From positions 6,200,001 to 6,264,000 of the forward strand of contig NC_070566.1 in the NCBI RefSeq assembly GCF_026914185.1: 64,000 nt of DNA. Reading direction: 5' to 3'. A program made the translations under genes and the position numbers. A model generated the notes under the pieces. The model did no database searches and was not told the DNA's origin. It saw nothing but the letters and a program-made list of their open reading frames with translations. The stretch comes from Puccinia triticina (lineage: Eukaryota; Basidiomycota; Pucciniomycetes; Pucciniales; Pucciniaceae). This document shows, in pieces, positions 1-11,262 of the stretch. Numbering within the stretch: position 1 is the stretch's first letter; each line of letters starts with the position of its first letter.

Positions 1-339
1 TTGCAAAGTATAGCAGGCAAGGATAAATGGATTTTGCAACAAGGAAGGGATCCTTGTGACTACAAGCTGTACTTTTATATCTTACAACCTGAGCTTCTAG
101 AATCATCAAAGAAGAAGAAACAAACAGAAAAAGAAAAGAAAAAGGAAAGAAAAGAAAAGAAAATTCTTTCTGGAAAACACAAGCTTTCCAGGAAAGTTCC
201 TAGTTGAAAACCTGTGTGTCAAAGCCTAGGAACCCTTTCTTCTATTTTTCCTCTTCATCCGTTTGTTACAAAACATGACTTACCTATTGAACTTATTTTT
301 CTTGGGGTCATTAACCTGGTTCCATTTTTCCAAACAAAT

Positions 340-2160
340 TTGCAAGTAACTCTGCAAATAAGCTGGAATTCAACAAGGAACTACTGGCCATTGTTGCCGC
401 TTTCAAAGAGTGGTGGCAGTACGTGGAAGGAAACCCACACCGTCTGACCGCAATTTTCTACACGGACCACCAGAACCTGGAAAGCTTCATGACCACAAAG
501 GAGCTTACCCGGAGACAGGTGCGGTGGGTGGAGACTATGGGCTATTTTGATTTCAAAATCATATTCTGGCCGGGCCGCCAAGCCACCAAACCTGATTCAC
601 TTCTCAGAAGACCGGAACTGGCCCCTGCCCCTGGTGAAAAGCTGACCTTTGGACAGCTGCTGAAGCCAAGCAACATCACAGAGCGGACGTTTGCGGAGAT
701 ATCAGAATTCAAAACCTGGTTTGAGGACGAGTCCGTTGACTTGGAGGACGCGGAGCACTGGTTTGAGGTTAATGTACTAGGGATGAACGCGGAGCACAGA
801 GAGGAGGATGAACTGGAGATGTTGGATGCGGAGATCATCACACAAATCAGGGAATTTACCCCACTTGTCACCCAACTGACCAGATGGATAGAATCCTTGA
901 AAACCCCCCGCAGGAAACCAGAACAGATACACGGAGGCAGATGGCATCTTGTATGACAAAGGGTGGATAGCGGTACCGGCGGACCCAGCATTGCGGACGC
1001 AAATATTAAAAAGCCAACACAACAGCAAAGCGGCGGGCCACCCAGGGCAATCCGGCACCCTTGCCCTGGTCCAACAAAGTTTTGTGTGGAACAGGAAGAA
1101 GAAATTCATCAATCAATATGTGGACGGATGTGACTCTTGCCAGCGGGTTAAAGCCTCAACACAACGGCCTTTTGGGACACTGGAGCCGCTCCCAATTCCA
1201 GAGGGGCCGTGGACAGACATCAGCTATGATTTAATCATAGAGCTGCCTGAATACCGCTCATGCAATAGCATACTGACCATTATTGACCTCCTGACAAAAA
1301 TGGCACACTTGATTCCCTGCAGAAAGTCCATGAATGTGGAGCAACTGGTGGACCATGTTCAGAAACTACATGGCACTCTGAAGACTATTTTCTCCAACTG
1401 GGGAAGTGTTTTTATCTCCCAAATCACCCGCGAGTTGAACAACCAACTCAGTATCCGCCTCCACCCCTCAACGGCTTACGAAAATTGGTCCCCGCTCCTT
1501 GCAACAGCGGAGTTTGCCTACAACAACAAGGACCACACACAAATTGACTGGGTTGTCACCGTTCAAGGCAAACTATGGATTCAACCCTTTGTACAGCGGA
1601 GCAGTGCATACCATCCGTGGCAGAACAACTCCTCCAGCTTGCGGAGGTGCAGGAAAAGCTCAAACACTGCCTAGAATCAGCACAAGAGACCACAAAAAGC
1701 CAGTTTGAAAGAGGAGTGTGGGACACACCGGAATGGAACAGCGGAGACAAGGTTTGGCTAGATGGACACAATATTTTGACAACCCGCCCCAGCCCCAAAT
1801 TGGGACACCACTGGCTAGGACCATTCCCAATAGCTACAAGAGTTTCAAACTCCACTTACAAACTGACCCTTCCGCTCTCCATGCAGGGAGTCCACCCAGT
1901 TTTCCATGTATTGGTACTCCGCAAACACAAACCGGACAAAATCGCCCACTGACAGCGGCAGACCCCGGAACTGGTGACAGTCAACAGTGGAGAAGAGTGG
2001 GAGGTTGGCAGCATCCTGGACAGTCGCCGGAGAGGGCGGACCACTCAATACCTTGTCAGCTGGCGTGGATTTTGACTGGCGGAGAATTCATGGGAACCAG
2101 AGGCAAACCTGAAGAACAGTGGAGCCCTATTGGCGGAGTTCAACTCAAAGTTTCCTGAGG
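340..2160 (+). pseudogene. Ty3/gypsy (chromovirus) pol remnant
   Basis: This is the 3' part of a Ty3/gypsy polyprotein, broken by frameshifts and stops. In order it shows an RNase H segment (about 365-640, with the TDHQNLE and RRQVRW blocks), an integrase HHCC zinc-binding segment (about 1000-1170, ending in CDSCQRVK), part of the integrase core (1200-1560), and a chromodomain-like tail (1985-2130, EEWEVGSILDSRRRG then YLVSWRGF) interrupted by a TGA at 2073. The core is not functional: the position expected to carry the second catalytic Asp reads Asn (NWGSVF), and the stretch that normally holds the catalytic Glu is deleted between PSTAYE and LLATAEFAYNN. The reverse transcriptase upstream is missing. 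The C-terminal chromodomain places it in the chromovirus lineage. Confidence 0.9.
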
Positions 2161-2335
2161 GGGCAGCCAGGTATCAGAGGACGTGGAGACAAAAGTGAGA
2201 GGGCACGCTTTTTCCCACTGGTTTTTTAATGCTGCCCAGGGACAGAATGCAGAGCCAAAAGAGGAGGAATTTTTTTATTATTGTTCATTGATTAACACAA
2301 AAAAGGGGGTGGCTTAGGCATTCAAGGGGGGATAA

Positions 2336-2700
2336 TGTTATGAGCTGTAGCGCGGGCTCCGCAGCGCAGACTCACATGTACATAGACTACACATACATTT
2401 CACGGACCATGCTCAAGGTTTGAGAGCCTGGAGATGCAAGCCTCTTCCTCATCCTGCAATCTACCATCTTGGATCCAGAACCCCTACAACCCCAGACCCC
2501 AGACTCCATCTTCCTCTCCACAGAACACACCATACACCAGGGGAGAATTTTACACACTCTCCAGAGAGTGCCTGACTGTAATTTTATGTTGTTCTGGTTC
2601 TGATGTCAGTCAGATGTGTATTAGGAAATGATTTATAAATTATTCAGAAGTCAATTGGAAGTCTGTCATAATTTATGAGGAAGTATCACAGGACCTCATG
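2336..2700 (+). repeat. Start of the 3' LTR of the gypsy element
   Basis: A purine-rich tract (2322-2335, ttcaaggggggata) follows the end of the chromodomain region by about 160 bp. It is immediately followed by TGTTATGAGC, the usual TG start of an LTR. This is the expected order polypurine tract then 3' LTR. The right end is not defined by any visible repeat, so the end given is approximate. Confidence 0.55.
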
Positions 2701-2763
2701 CAATGTTATATAGAACTGTTTCATTCTTTAAGGATACCCCAATTACAACCTATAATGAAATGA

Positions 2764-4621
2764 TATTTACTGGGTCAGCCTAAATGCACTCCAAAAATTT
2801 ACTTCATGCACTCCACATTTTTGGCTTTGGGAAATGGGTACTCCAAAAATATTGGAGTGCTGTGATTTTGCACTCCAAATTCATGGAGTCTCCATATGGG
2901 CACTCCATTTATGTTGGAGTACAGGCCAGGGTAAGCCAAAACTTACCAAAATAAGGGAGTGCAGCTAGATACACTCCAAAAAAAATGGAGTATACACCCA
3001 AGCACTCACTTTTTGAGCGAAAGGTTTTGGCTATGCACTCCAGTCGGCACAATTTCAACTGGAGTGCATTGGAGTACACTCCATTCCACTCTTTTGTGGA
3101 GTGCCCACCCGGCCCCAGACCGGCCATCAAGAGGAGTACAGACCCCACTTGATGACCAGTCATCAAGATGAAAGGTCAGCAAGCGGAGGACACATCCTGC
3201 TGGTTGACCGGTCATCGGGTGGGGTACACATCCCTCGATGACCGGCCATCAAGTGCACATCCCACTTGATGACCGGTCAACCAGTGGGGTGTGTGCTCCG
3301 CTTGATGACCGGCCATCGAGTGCACATCCCACTTGATGAACGGTCAACCAGCGGGATGTTTAACCACTCGATGACCGGCCATCGAGCGGAGTGCACGCCT
3401 CGCTTGATGACCGGCCATCGAGTGCACATCCCACTCGATGAACGGTCAACCAGCGGGATGTTTAACCCACTTGATGACCGGCCATCGAGCGGAGTGCACG
3501 CCTCGCTTGATGACCGGCCATTGAGTGCACACCCCACTCGATGAACGGTCAACCAGCGGGATGTTTAACCCACTCGATGACCGGCCATCGAGCGGAGTGC
3601 ACACCTCGCTTGATGACCGGCCATCAAGTGCACATCCCACTCGAATCCGATGACCGGTCAACCAGCGGGATGTGTACCCCACTCGATGGCCGGTCATTGA
3701 GCAAGGCGTGTACTCCTCTCGATGGCCAGCCATCAAGTGCACATCCCACTCAATGACCGGTCAAACCATCCCAGTCGATGACCGGTCAACCAGCGGGGTG
3801 TGTGCTCCGCTCAATGACCGGCCATCAAGTGGGGTACACATCCCGCTGGTTGACCGGTCATCGAGCGGAGCACACCCCGCTGGTTGACCGGCGAGTGTGA
3901 TGTGCACTTGATTGGCGATCATCAAGTGAGGTTAGGTGAGAGTGAGGTGTGTTCTCGGCTCAATGACCGGCGATTGGGCGGAATACACATCTCGCTCGAT
4001 GACCGGCCATCGAGTGTGAACATCACACTCAATGGCCGGTCAGCAAACAAGGTGTGTACTCCGCTTGATGACCGGTCATTGGGGTACACATCCCACTCAA
4101 TGACTGGTCATCAAGCGTGTGCTCTGCCCGATGACCGGCCATCGAGTGGAATGTGTCTGTCGATGGCCAGCCATTGAGCAGTATGCTCACTCTAGGAGTG
4201 CATATCCCACTCCACGACTAACCATAGAGTGGGGTGTGTACCTCACATGATGAGATGACTGGTCAAGCGGAGGGGTGTGCTCCAATAGATGGTTGGTCAT
4301 TGATTGGGGTGTGTACCTACACACTTGATGGCTGGCATCTAGTGTACTCCACTGGATGCTGGAGTGTGCAGGGGGCACTCCTTTTTCAGGGAGTAAAACA
4401 TCAGAAAGGGAGTGCTGGGTCCATGCACTCCAATTGTATGGAGTGAACTATTGGGACACTCATTAAATTTGGTGGCAAATGGAGTGCATGGTGGCTTACT
4501 CCAATTTCTTTGGCTTGCTGGGGCCCACACTCCAACTTTCTTGGAGTGCATGCTCCATGAACTCACTTTTGGAGTGCATGAAGTAAATTTATGGAGTGCA
4601 TTTAGGCTGACCCTATTTACT
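2764..4621. mobile_element. hAT-like non-autonomous TIR element, 1842 bp, with 8-bp target duplication
   Basis: The left end at 2772 reads GGGTCAGCCTAAATGCACTC and the right end at 4613 is its reverse complement. The inverted repeat continues, with one mismatch, for about 43 bp. Identical 8-bp direct repeats TATTTACT flank the element (2764-2771 and 4614-4621). Known family rule: 8-bp duplications are typical of hAT elements, so the class is inferred from that alone. The interior has no credible transposase. The TIR sub-motif TGCACTCC/GGAGTGCA recurs dozens of times near both ends, and the centre is a minisatellite. The element appears to have inserted into neutral DNA just downstream of the gypsy LTR. 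Confidence 0.9.
3110..4180. repeat. Palindromic minisatellite (TGACCGGTCA / TGACCGGCCA units)
   Basis: About 1.07 kb made of short units built on the palindrome TGACCGGTCA and its variant GATGACCGGCCATC, alternating with AACCAGCGGGATGT and GAGCGGAGTGCAC spacers. A higher-order period of roughly 120 bp is visible between 3300 and 3700. It lies wholly inside the hAT-like element. Open frames run through it on both strands because the units avoid stops; these are not genes. Confidence 0.9.
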
Positions 4622-5216
4622 CAATGCCTAATTATCAATCATTTCTGGTGAATTTATTTTGATCAATTTCTCTATGTGCAACGGTTTCACACAACATAAA
4701 TGTGACTAGCTGGGGCTTTAATGGCTTTCTGACCAGTTTTTACTTGTCATGGAGCTGTGAAAGTCCCCTCTGGTGATCTGTCACCCCAATGTATGCGCGT
4801 ACACAAAGGTGACATTGTCAAAATGCAAAACAGCTCACATGCATGTGTGCATGGAGACATTGGAAAACAAAAAACTATAAAAATGACTCACAAGCTTATA
4901 TGTGTTAAGAAGCCAAGTTTTTTGGCTGAAATCTGGTATCACAAACCTCCAAGCTTGACTTGAAACATACTTTCACCCTATTTTCATCCTTTTTTGACTC
5001 AATTATAGATGCTACCTGCCTTTTTTTAGGGAAATGTGACAATTAAGGCGGGCCTTTCACATCATTCTTACCGGTGTGTACGTGTTGTTGATCTGAAAGA
5101 GGCCCAGCCTGCAATTTGTAACAACCTTTTATGAGCACACATGAGGGGAAAAAATTAGCAAAGTGAAAACAATTAACACCTTCATGAGTATGTGAATAAT
5201 ATGAATTGAACCCCAA

Positions 5217-5218
<2 letters not shown>
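4622..5218. other. Intergenic, no gene seen
   Basis: AT-rich single-copy-looking sequence between the hAT-like element and the tRNA-like repeats. No conserved motif, splice pattern or RNA signature was recognised. Confidence 0.6.
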
Positions 5219-5230
<12 letters not shown>

Positions 5231-5256
<26 letters not shown>

Positions 5257-5301
5257 TTGGGCTAACTCTAGTTGCCTGCTTTACCACTAAGCTACAAAGC
5301 C
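5231..5301 (-). tRNA. tRNA-like gene, copy 1 (possible pseudogene or SINE head)
   Basis: On the minus strand a 71-nt sequence folds as a tRNA: acceptor arms GGCTTTG and TGGAGCC pair with wobbles, the D arm is GCTTAGTGGTAAAGC, the T stem CCGGG/CCTGG pairs with one G-T, and the T loop is TTCGAGT. A discriminator A is present. The anticodon loop CTAGAGT would read AGA (Ser), but there is no long variable arm as serine tRNAs require, and the anticodon stem has an A-A mismatch. So it is either a degenerate tRNA or a tRNA-derived element. Confidence 0.6.
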
Positions 5302-5440
5302 TGAGTTTCCAGATTCATAATCTAACATCCTTGTGGAATCTGGATGCTCTAAGGCTCTCCTAGACCCACTGGTGTGCTCACTCCCCTGCAGTTACGCTTG
5401 GCTCTTTGAGCTCAAGACTGTAAATCTTTCAGAAAAGAAA

Positions 5441-5468
5441 TGGCTCCACCAGGACTCAAACCCGGGTT

Positions 5469-5500
<32 letters not shown>

Positions 5501-5511
5501 GCTACAAAGCC
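5441..5511 (-). tRNA. tRNA-like gene, copy 2 (more decayed)
   Basis: Second copy of the same 71-nt cloverleaf. It differs in the T loop (TTTGAGT instead of TTCGAGT, which damages the internal B-box promoter) and in the anticodon stem (GGCAC). These changes suggest it is not a working tRNA gene. Confidence 0.5.
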
Positions 5512-5536
5512 TAAGTTGCCAGATTCATAATCTAAC

Positions 5537-7584
5537 AGAAATCATCCCAATCAACAAACAGGTCAAGTTGAGTTATGATTTAATTGCGGTAATTGTGTCT
5601 TAGTGGTTTCAACTGTGTTCTGATTGAGTTCCAGTTGAGTTCTGCATGACTTCTGGATGATTTATGGATGAATCCAGGATCAGTTTCAGAACAGTTGTGG
5701 ATGAGTTCAAGCATTGTTCATCATTTTTTACACTACTTTCACCAAAAGCATCTAGCACAGTTCTGGAAAAAGGGTATGGTATGGCACACTCTGGTGAGTG
5801 CGTCAAAATCACCCCTGGTGATAACACCTGCAGAGTTGAATTCAACACCATACTGTTTTTCACAGGCAGTATAATACATGCAAGTCATGCAACTCAGAAT
5901 ACTCCAATAACACAAATTTTGAAGGGGCATAGAAAGAGAGTTGTTGGACCTTGAGGTACGTGCAGTGGCAAAAGATGGGGAAGAGTGAGACAAGTCTCAT
6001 GGTTCAAATGGCATGCACAGGCTAACTTAACTAAGCCCCTCTATTAGAGGGGGGACACCATCCTGCAGGGACCCTCCAAAGGAGGTACTGATGCGCTATG
6101 TTGACCCCGTGGTAGTAGAGAATTAGAAAAATCATGTTTTTCAATCCTCTCTGGACGCACCATTTGTCACCAGGTAATAAAATTTTGGGGGATCAAAATG
6201 TGCACAACATCATGGAGTTTCTTTGTACATATTTTATAATTCTTTTGGGGCCTTGGTTGCCCCATGAAGTCCTTTTTTGTGACTGAAAAGTGTCCACTTT
6301 ATTGTGCATTCCACATTTTGCACTGTACAGAATCTGAAATTGATAATGTTACAACTATGATTGCAGCTCAACCAGAGGAGTTGAGGATGAGAAAAAATAG
6401 TAGAAAGAAGGGGACAGCTTAAGCCATCCCAGAAATGTAAATTAGAGAAAAAAAGGTTCAGAAACAAAGACGGCAGATTGATTTTAAAAAAGTCTCTTCC
6501 AAAAGTGCTAATTCTCTACTGCCGTGGGGTTGACATAGCCTGTAAGTCCCTCCTTTGGAGGTTGCTTTGCTCCCCCAAAGAGGGAATTAGCTAAGTTAGA
6601 TGCACAGAGCCCCTTGAAGTTTGGGATCAGGTTCAAAATTGAAAAGGCACAAAATTCCCTGCAAAATTGGATTGGGAGTCTGATCAGTTGGGACACATTA
6701 GTTCCAAGTCTCTCCTTTGGATGCTTGCTCCAGGAGGGGAGCATTTTGCCAGCCCAGGCTGTACCAGGACCCTCCAATGGGCTATCTCAAGAGTGTAATA
6801 TTGCTATTATGGCACTGAAGATAGCCAAATATTCTGAATCTGATGGAAATATTGAGGAGATCAGTGGAGGACTCAATCTGGGACCCCCACAGATGTTGGG
6901 CTAGACCCAAAAAGTCTAGATTTTTGGAGGGAAATCTACCTTTTTGGGCTCTAGATCACTTCTGGCAGGCCCACAGATCCTGACAGGAAGTCATCCAGTT
7001 GTTCAACTTGCCTAAAAAAACATTTAGGTACCACATTTTGAATAGTTTGTTTTTTATTCAATGATTTGTGCAACATAACATTGATGCGTCCAAACAGGGC
7101 CTAAATCCAACACCAAGTTGTGATAAGCATTTGAACATTGCTGTCATATATATTCATGGCAACAAAAAGAAAGAGTACATATAACGAGTATAAAGAAGAG
7201 AACAACAACATGGAGAACGATTTTTTTCGAGACAGAGGGATTCAGAGAGAGAAGCCAAAGAAAGGGACAGAAATAGAAGGGGTAGAGAGGTTGTTGGGGT
7301 TGATACGGCGGCAACTGGATGAATACATAATTAGAACAGAGAAAGACGATGAGGAAACTTTGGGAGAGCGATGGAAGCAAGCATGTTGTTAGTTTGGTCA
7401 CTAGAAGCAAAAATCCCAGATGCAGGAATAAGGCCGACGACTACGGCCTCATGATCGCATGTTGGCCAGGTGTTGGTAGAGTAGAAACCTTACATCTTCC
7501 GATGAACGGTTGAACGACAGTACATGTTTCTTTGTTTTCTTTTTTTGGTTGGTTTGGTTTATTGGAAGATTGCACGGGCGGATC
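5537..7584. other. Repeat-derived intergenic DNA
   Basis: No convincing gene. Degenerate copies of the GC-hairpin heads described elsewhere lie at about 6030-6100 (AAGCCCCTCTATTAGAGGGG) and 6530-6610 (AAGTCCCTCCTTTGGAGG). The end of a possible MITE (GTCCAAACAGGGCC) is at about 7089. A lysine- and glutamate-rich open frame at 7138-7392 has no recognisable family and is probably not coding. Confidence 0.5.
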
Positions 7585-9762
7585 CTAAGGTCGTCTTGAC
7601 AAGAGAATGGCCCAGGTTGGCTTTCTCCTCGCGCGTTTTTTGGTCGTCTTCGCCCCACCAAACCACTGCAAAAACCGCCACCCAAACAAGAAAAAGAAAA
7701 CATCACATGTGAATAACAAGATGTAAGAATTATGAGAAGTGAAAAAGGACGAACAGCCAGAGATGTGCCGGAATCCGAGCTCGTCGCGGTTGCTTTTGAT
7801 CAGCTTTTGCCGCGCTCGCGTCAGCCCGGAAGGGTCATCTTTGGTCAGCGGGCCTTTGACATCCGCAGAACCCCAAGTAGTCTCGACCTCGAATTCGCCC
7901 TAAGTAGTCAATCAGAAAACAAACACCAAGAGAAGTTGGCACGATCCTTGGCCGCCTGTAGAGAAAAGAAATTGGTACAAACTTCATAGGCGGGCGCATG
8001 TTCAACGTGTGCACGGCCGTTGGTAGATTTCACGTAGCTGAATAGTTTCATATCAGCCGGATGCTCGACGTAGTTCACGGCGACTGCGCCATTGATAGTG
8101 GCAATATCTACGCTGACTGAAGGCTGATCATTGCTGCCGAAAGAGAAGGTTCGATTGGAGATTTCGGATGGAGTATGAAGGAGTGCATCAGATGATTTGT
8201 TGATCGGGAGAGCCAAAGCGACCTGGTTGTACGACAAGAGTTAAGCAATGACTTTGCGTGCGTGGGACGAGTAATATTGGGCTCACATTGGCAACGATGG
8301 CCCCATTAGTGGTGGCCAAGTTCAATGCCTTGCTGATCTTGAATGCACCTTCGATGTGTCCATTGTTCGTCCTGATCGTGATGGTCTCGCTGACGAGCGC
8401 CTCGATCCTGATCGGTGCTACTGCGGTGGTGATGTCCACTTGGGCGATCGAGAGCCCGGCTAAGTCGGCCGTGGTGAGCCCGAATTGATCCGCTTGGACT
8501 GACAGCTTGTCCATCAGTGCTACGTTCTTCGGCAGATTTACTTGAATATTAAATTCCAGATCCGAATCCGGATACGGTCCAACTTCGGGCGCAGGGGTCT
8601 TAAACCAACCAATGATACGTTTGTAAGGCTCTTGATGCAATGAACTCAATGGCTATAGCGAACGGATAAGAAAAAACTTACATAGATTCCCAAACCGACG
8701 TTCCGCCCACCACCCGAGAGTTGATTTTGAGCCGGGCTAGCACTGACATGACAAACGGTCATCAGATCGATCAAGGCCTCGTCGTTGGTCAAGGCGGCCA
8801 GCTGGATCTGGATATCTTGCGAGTCAGTGGTGCCGATGGAGATGCGACCTTTGGCAAAGCTGCCCTGGCCGTGAATGAAGAAGCTGTCTCGGTCACCGAG
8901 TGGGATGGAGAGGGTGGCCTTCGATCTCAGGGTCTCGCCTGGCATCCTCGACTTGCCCATGATCGCCTGGGGAGTGTCGAATTTCGCACACCAAATCGCT
9001 CGGCCATCCGATCGAGGTACCGATGGCTTTGCACCATAGTCAGCCTATTTTTTGAAGTAAACACGCGTGGTGACAAAAAGAAAAATCGGTGGATAAATAA
9101 TCATGCGGAGGTTTTTGAGGAATTGGATGGTGTAGCCGGACAAGTGAACACCTACTCGATTGTTGCCTTGACTCCAACCAGCCCGATGTAACCCAGCCCA
9201 GCCGAAGACCAGGCCGACAACAATCCATAATCCGATTCCAACCAGCAGAGCTTTTAGGAAACTGGAAGTGAGGGTGGGAAGAGGTAAATTGGAAATATTG
9301 GGATGAGCTCTTTTTTTCACGGAGTGTTAAGGCGGAGTGAAGTACCGTGAGCGAGCTCTGCCGTCGGCTGCTTGCTTGGCCTGTCGGGTGAAGGGGTCGT
9401 TGACGGAGGGGTAGATGTTCGGGTTGTAACTCGGCCTTGGCAAAAAGAAGAAGCCAGTTAGCACCACTTTGAAATTTTACGGCAATGTTGTGGGGCTCAC
9501 CCGAACGAAATCTGCCCGGAAAGCCCGGACCTCGTCGAACGACCGGAGAGGGCCCTGCGGTGATGTCTGACCGTGCGCGGTCTGTCGGCCGTGGATGCCG
9601 AGGTGGAGGCCTGGGCTGTTGTTGGAGCGGGCAATCAAGTGGTCAGTCTACGAGTATGACTCCAAGCGGAGGCAGGCGTGAGGACTGACGGAGTAGCGGT
9701 TCGTTCTCGGCTGGTTTCTTGCGGTCGATATCCTCCTGGGTGGGTTGTGGGTTGTCCGACAT
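7585..9762 (-). CDS. Membrane-anchored protein with adhesin-like beta-repeat domain
   Basis: Eight-exon model on the minus strand: 9762-9690, 9615-9501, 9435-9346, 9261-9156, 9026-8682, 8598-8287, 8222-7983 and 7899-7585. It sums to 532 codons with matched phases. The start MSDNPQP is followed by a short Pro/Ser-rich cytosolic tail (NEPLL), a SYNPNIYPSVNDPFTR segment, and one transmembrane helix (KALLVGIGLWIVVGLVFGWA). A long exposed region then has repeated short strands such as ISIGTTDSQDI, ITIRTNNGHIEG, LATTNGAIVAN and VDIATINGAVAV. That pattern resembles DUF4097-type adhesin domains of beta-helical fold; this is inference from pattern only. Intron borders follow GT-AG. The last exon after DVKGPLTKDD is weakly supported and the true C-terminus may differ. 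It is likely a surface or endomembrane protein of unknown role. Confidence 0.72.
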
Positions 9763-9890
9763 GATGATATCTGAATGATTCTTCCCTGCGAAAGTGATGC
9801 CGGCCGATGATGGTCAGAGAGGAGGCTGTTGACCGTCCGAGCTGTCACAGATCTAATCTAGACGTGACAGCCCAGGAACACCAGCCAAGC

Positions 9891-10267
9891 TTAGAGCATC
9901 TCCACCGCGGGTGCTAAACTGCGTTGCCAAATCTTTGAGTTCGGCGACTGGGGCGCAGTTTTAGCAACCTGCAGCGAGGCAGCTTTGCACCGCGAGTTGC
10001 CATGATTGGCAGCTTGCGGTTGTGAAATGTGTGCTTTTGTGTTGCTGTCGGGGGAGAAGGTCAGAGTAATACATGAGAGATGCGTGATACTCGCAAGGGT
10101 GGCGCGAGGTTGGGGTGCTATCCTGTTTCCAAATTTGCGAACAGGATAGCTCCCGAGAGGCGAGTTGGCAGATTTGATGTGTGTTTGGCACCCGCGGTGG
10201 CGTTGCTTAAGCGGGTTTGGGGTGCTATATCCAACCCGGTTTAGCACCCGCGGTGGAGATGCTCTTA
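9891..10267. mobile_element. PIF/Harbinger (Tourist-like) MITE, 371 bp, TTA target duplication
   Basis: Perfect 26-bp terminal inverted repeats start GAGCATCTCCACCGCGGGTG (9894-9919) and close at 10239-10264. The flanking trinucleotide TTA is duplicated (9891-9893 and 10265-10267). A 3-bp TWA duplication is characteristic of PIF/Harbinger elements. There is no coding capacity. A second copy of the CACCGCGGGTGC motif lies just inside the right end (about 10190). Confidence 0.88.
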
Positions 10268-10519
10268 GCTATAGCTTAACACAAGTGCCCCCGGGGCGAG
10301 CCCACAGTGAGTCCCCCGTGGCTCTTGCAGCCCCGGCAATCCCATCGGGCTTGGTCGGGATTCACCCCCGATTCCAAACTCCAACCCCGTATCCAGCTTC
10401 TGAAGTTCTAGCCCGTCTGAGGGTATTGATCCCGGCTAAAGTTGGATTTCAGACTTAGCCAGATCCAGCAGCCCGTGATCTCGAGCTTGATCCGCTCCAA
10501 TCCTCCCCGCGGGTATATC

Positions 10520-10862
10520 TAACTTGGCACAAGTCCCGCCTGGTGGGAGTCGCTGTGGCTGGCCGCGAAGCGGCCCCTCCCGCAGGGAGGGACTTGTGCA
10601 CAAAGTCAAAAAATTGGCTGAGAAAGAAATCACAAATGGCTGGAGGAAAAATACTTAGCATCACCCAGCCTCCCCCTCAGCTCCTGTGCACCTGACCCAG
10701 AGTCAAAATACACTTCTCGACCTCAGCTTTCAAATGGCGCTGGTCTCATCTCCCCATTCCTTACCATTTTTGCTGTACTGATATTTCAAAAATAAAAAAA
10801 CACGAAGAAATGTAAAGTAAGGATCCACAGCCATCATGCCTGGTGCATCCTGGATCCGCAAG
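10520..10862 (+). repeat. GC-hairpin repeat family A, copy 1
   Basis: It begins TAACTTGGCACAAGTCC, followed by an about 75-bp GC-rich hairpin head that ends GGAGGGACTTGTGC. An about 265-bp body follows. The body aligns over nearly its whole length with the opposite-strand copy at 48226-48565 (shared blocks GAAAGAAATCACAAATGGCT, CAGCCTCCCCCTCAG, TCAGCTTTCA and CATCATGCCTGGTG). A related, diverged head lies just upstream at 10268-10330. No TIR-type end, poly-A tail or pol III box was recognised. Confidence 0.85.
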
Positions 10863-11023
10863 ATCACAACCTCTGAAAATCTCTGCAGATACGACAGACA
10901 GAATTTATTTTGCTGGTATGTAGAGCCGTTGGCCTGCTAAGTACGCCGGAGTTTTCCAAATTCCTTACGCGCCTGTTCAGTTCACCCTTGATCCCTTGAG
11001 CAGAAACCACAAATCTTTACACT

Positions 11024-11262
11024 ATGCAACCGATTCAAGATCAAGATCAAGAAAACTTACGATCAATCCCTCTTCATGTCCGAATCATAGATATCTGTGA
11101 TAGAATAAATTTGCACCAATTAACTCCAAAGAAATTCGTGTTGGCACTTCTTACAAACTCGCACGAGTCTGTTGTTAAACGCCAAATGAAATGGTCAGGG
11201 AAAGGACTGCCAACAACAATGGAACTTCTCATGGAGCTTATATCACTAGTGAAAACAAACAA
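11024..11262 (+). pseudogene. N-terminal fragment of a rust-type repeat ORF (possibly DUF6589 class)
   Basis: An open frame starting MQPIQDQDQENL contains ICDRINLHQLTPKKFVLALL, a spacing seen in the N-terminal part of a large family of proteins multiplied in rust genomes, several of which carry DUF6589 further on. Only about 80 residues remain before similarity stops at about 11262, where a helicase fragment on the other strand begins. The family name is recalled by resemblance, not by a search. Confidence 0.4.

Larger units (their letters stand above)
5219..5536. repeat. Two 108-bp direct repeats carrying tRNA-like sequences
   Basis: Copies at 5219-5326 and 5429-5536 are about 95% identical and 210 bp apart. 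Each contains a complete tRNA-like cloverleaf on the minus strand plus about 12 bp of upstream and 25 bp of downstream flank (ending AGATTCATAATCTAACA). The duplicated flanks mean the unit copied is larger than the tRNA, as in a local duplication or a tRNA-derived SINE. Confidence 0.85.

Noticed and set aside
1..339. Reverse transcriptase upstream of the gypsy RNase H
   Set aside because: The sequence before about 340 is low complexity (AAG/AAA-rich) and shows no RT motif; the element is truncated here.
3266..3756. Long open frames on both strands through the minisatellite
   Set aside because: They follow from stop-free repeat units; the proteins are pure repeats with no family resemblance.
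2764..4621. CRISPR array
   Set aside because: Units are palindromic but spacing is irregular, spacers are themselves repeats, and the genome is eukaryotic.
7138..7410. Overlapping frames, one Lys/Glu-rich and one hydrophobic on the other strand
   Set aside because: Purine-rich DNA produces both; no splice sites, conserved motif or context.
10560..10600. Intrinsic transcription terminator hairpins
   Set aside because: The GC-rich stems belong to dispersed repeats; rho-independent terminators are not expected in a fungal nucleus and no T-tract follows.
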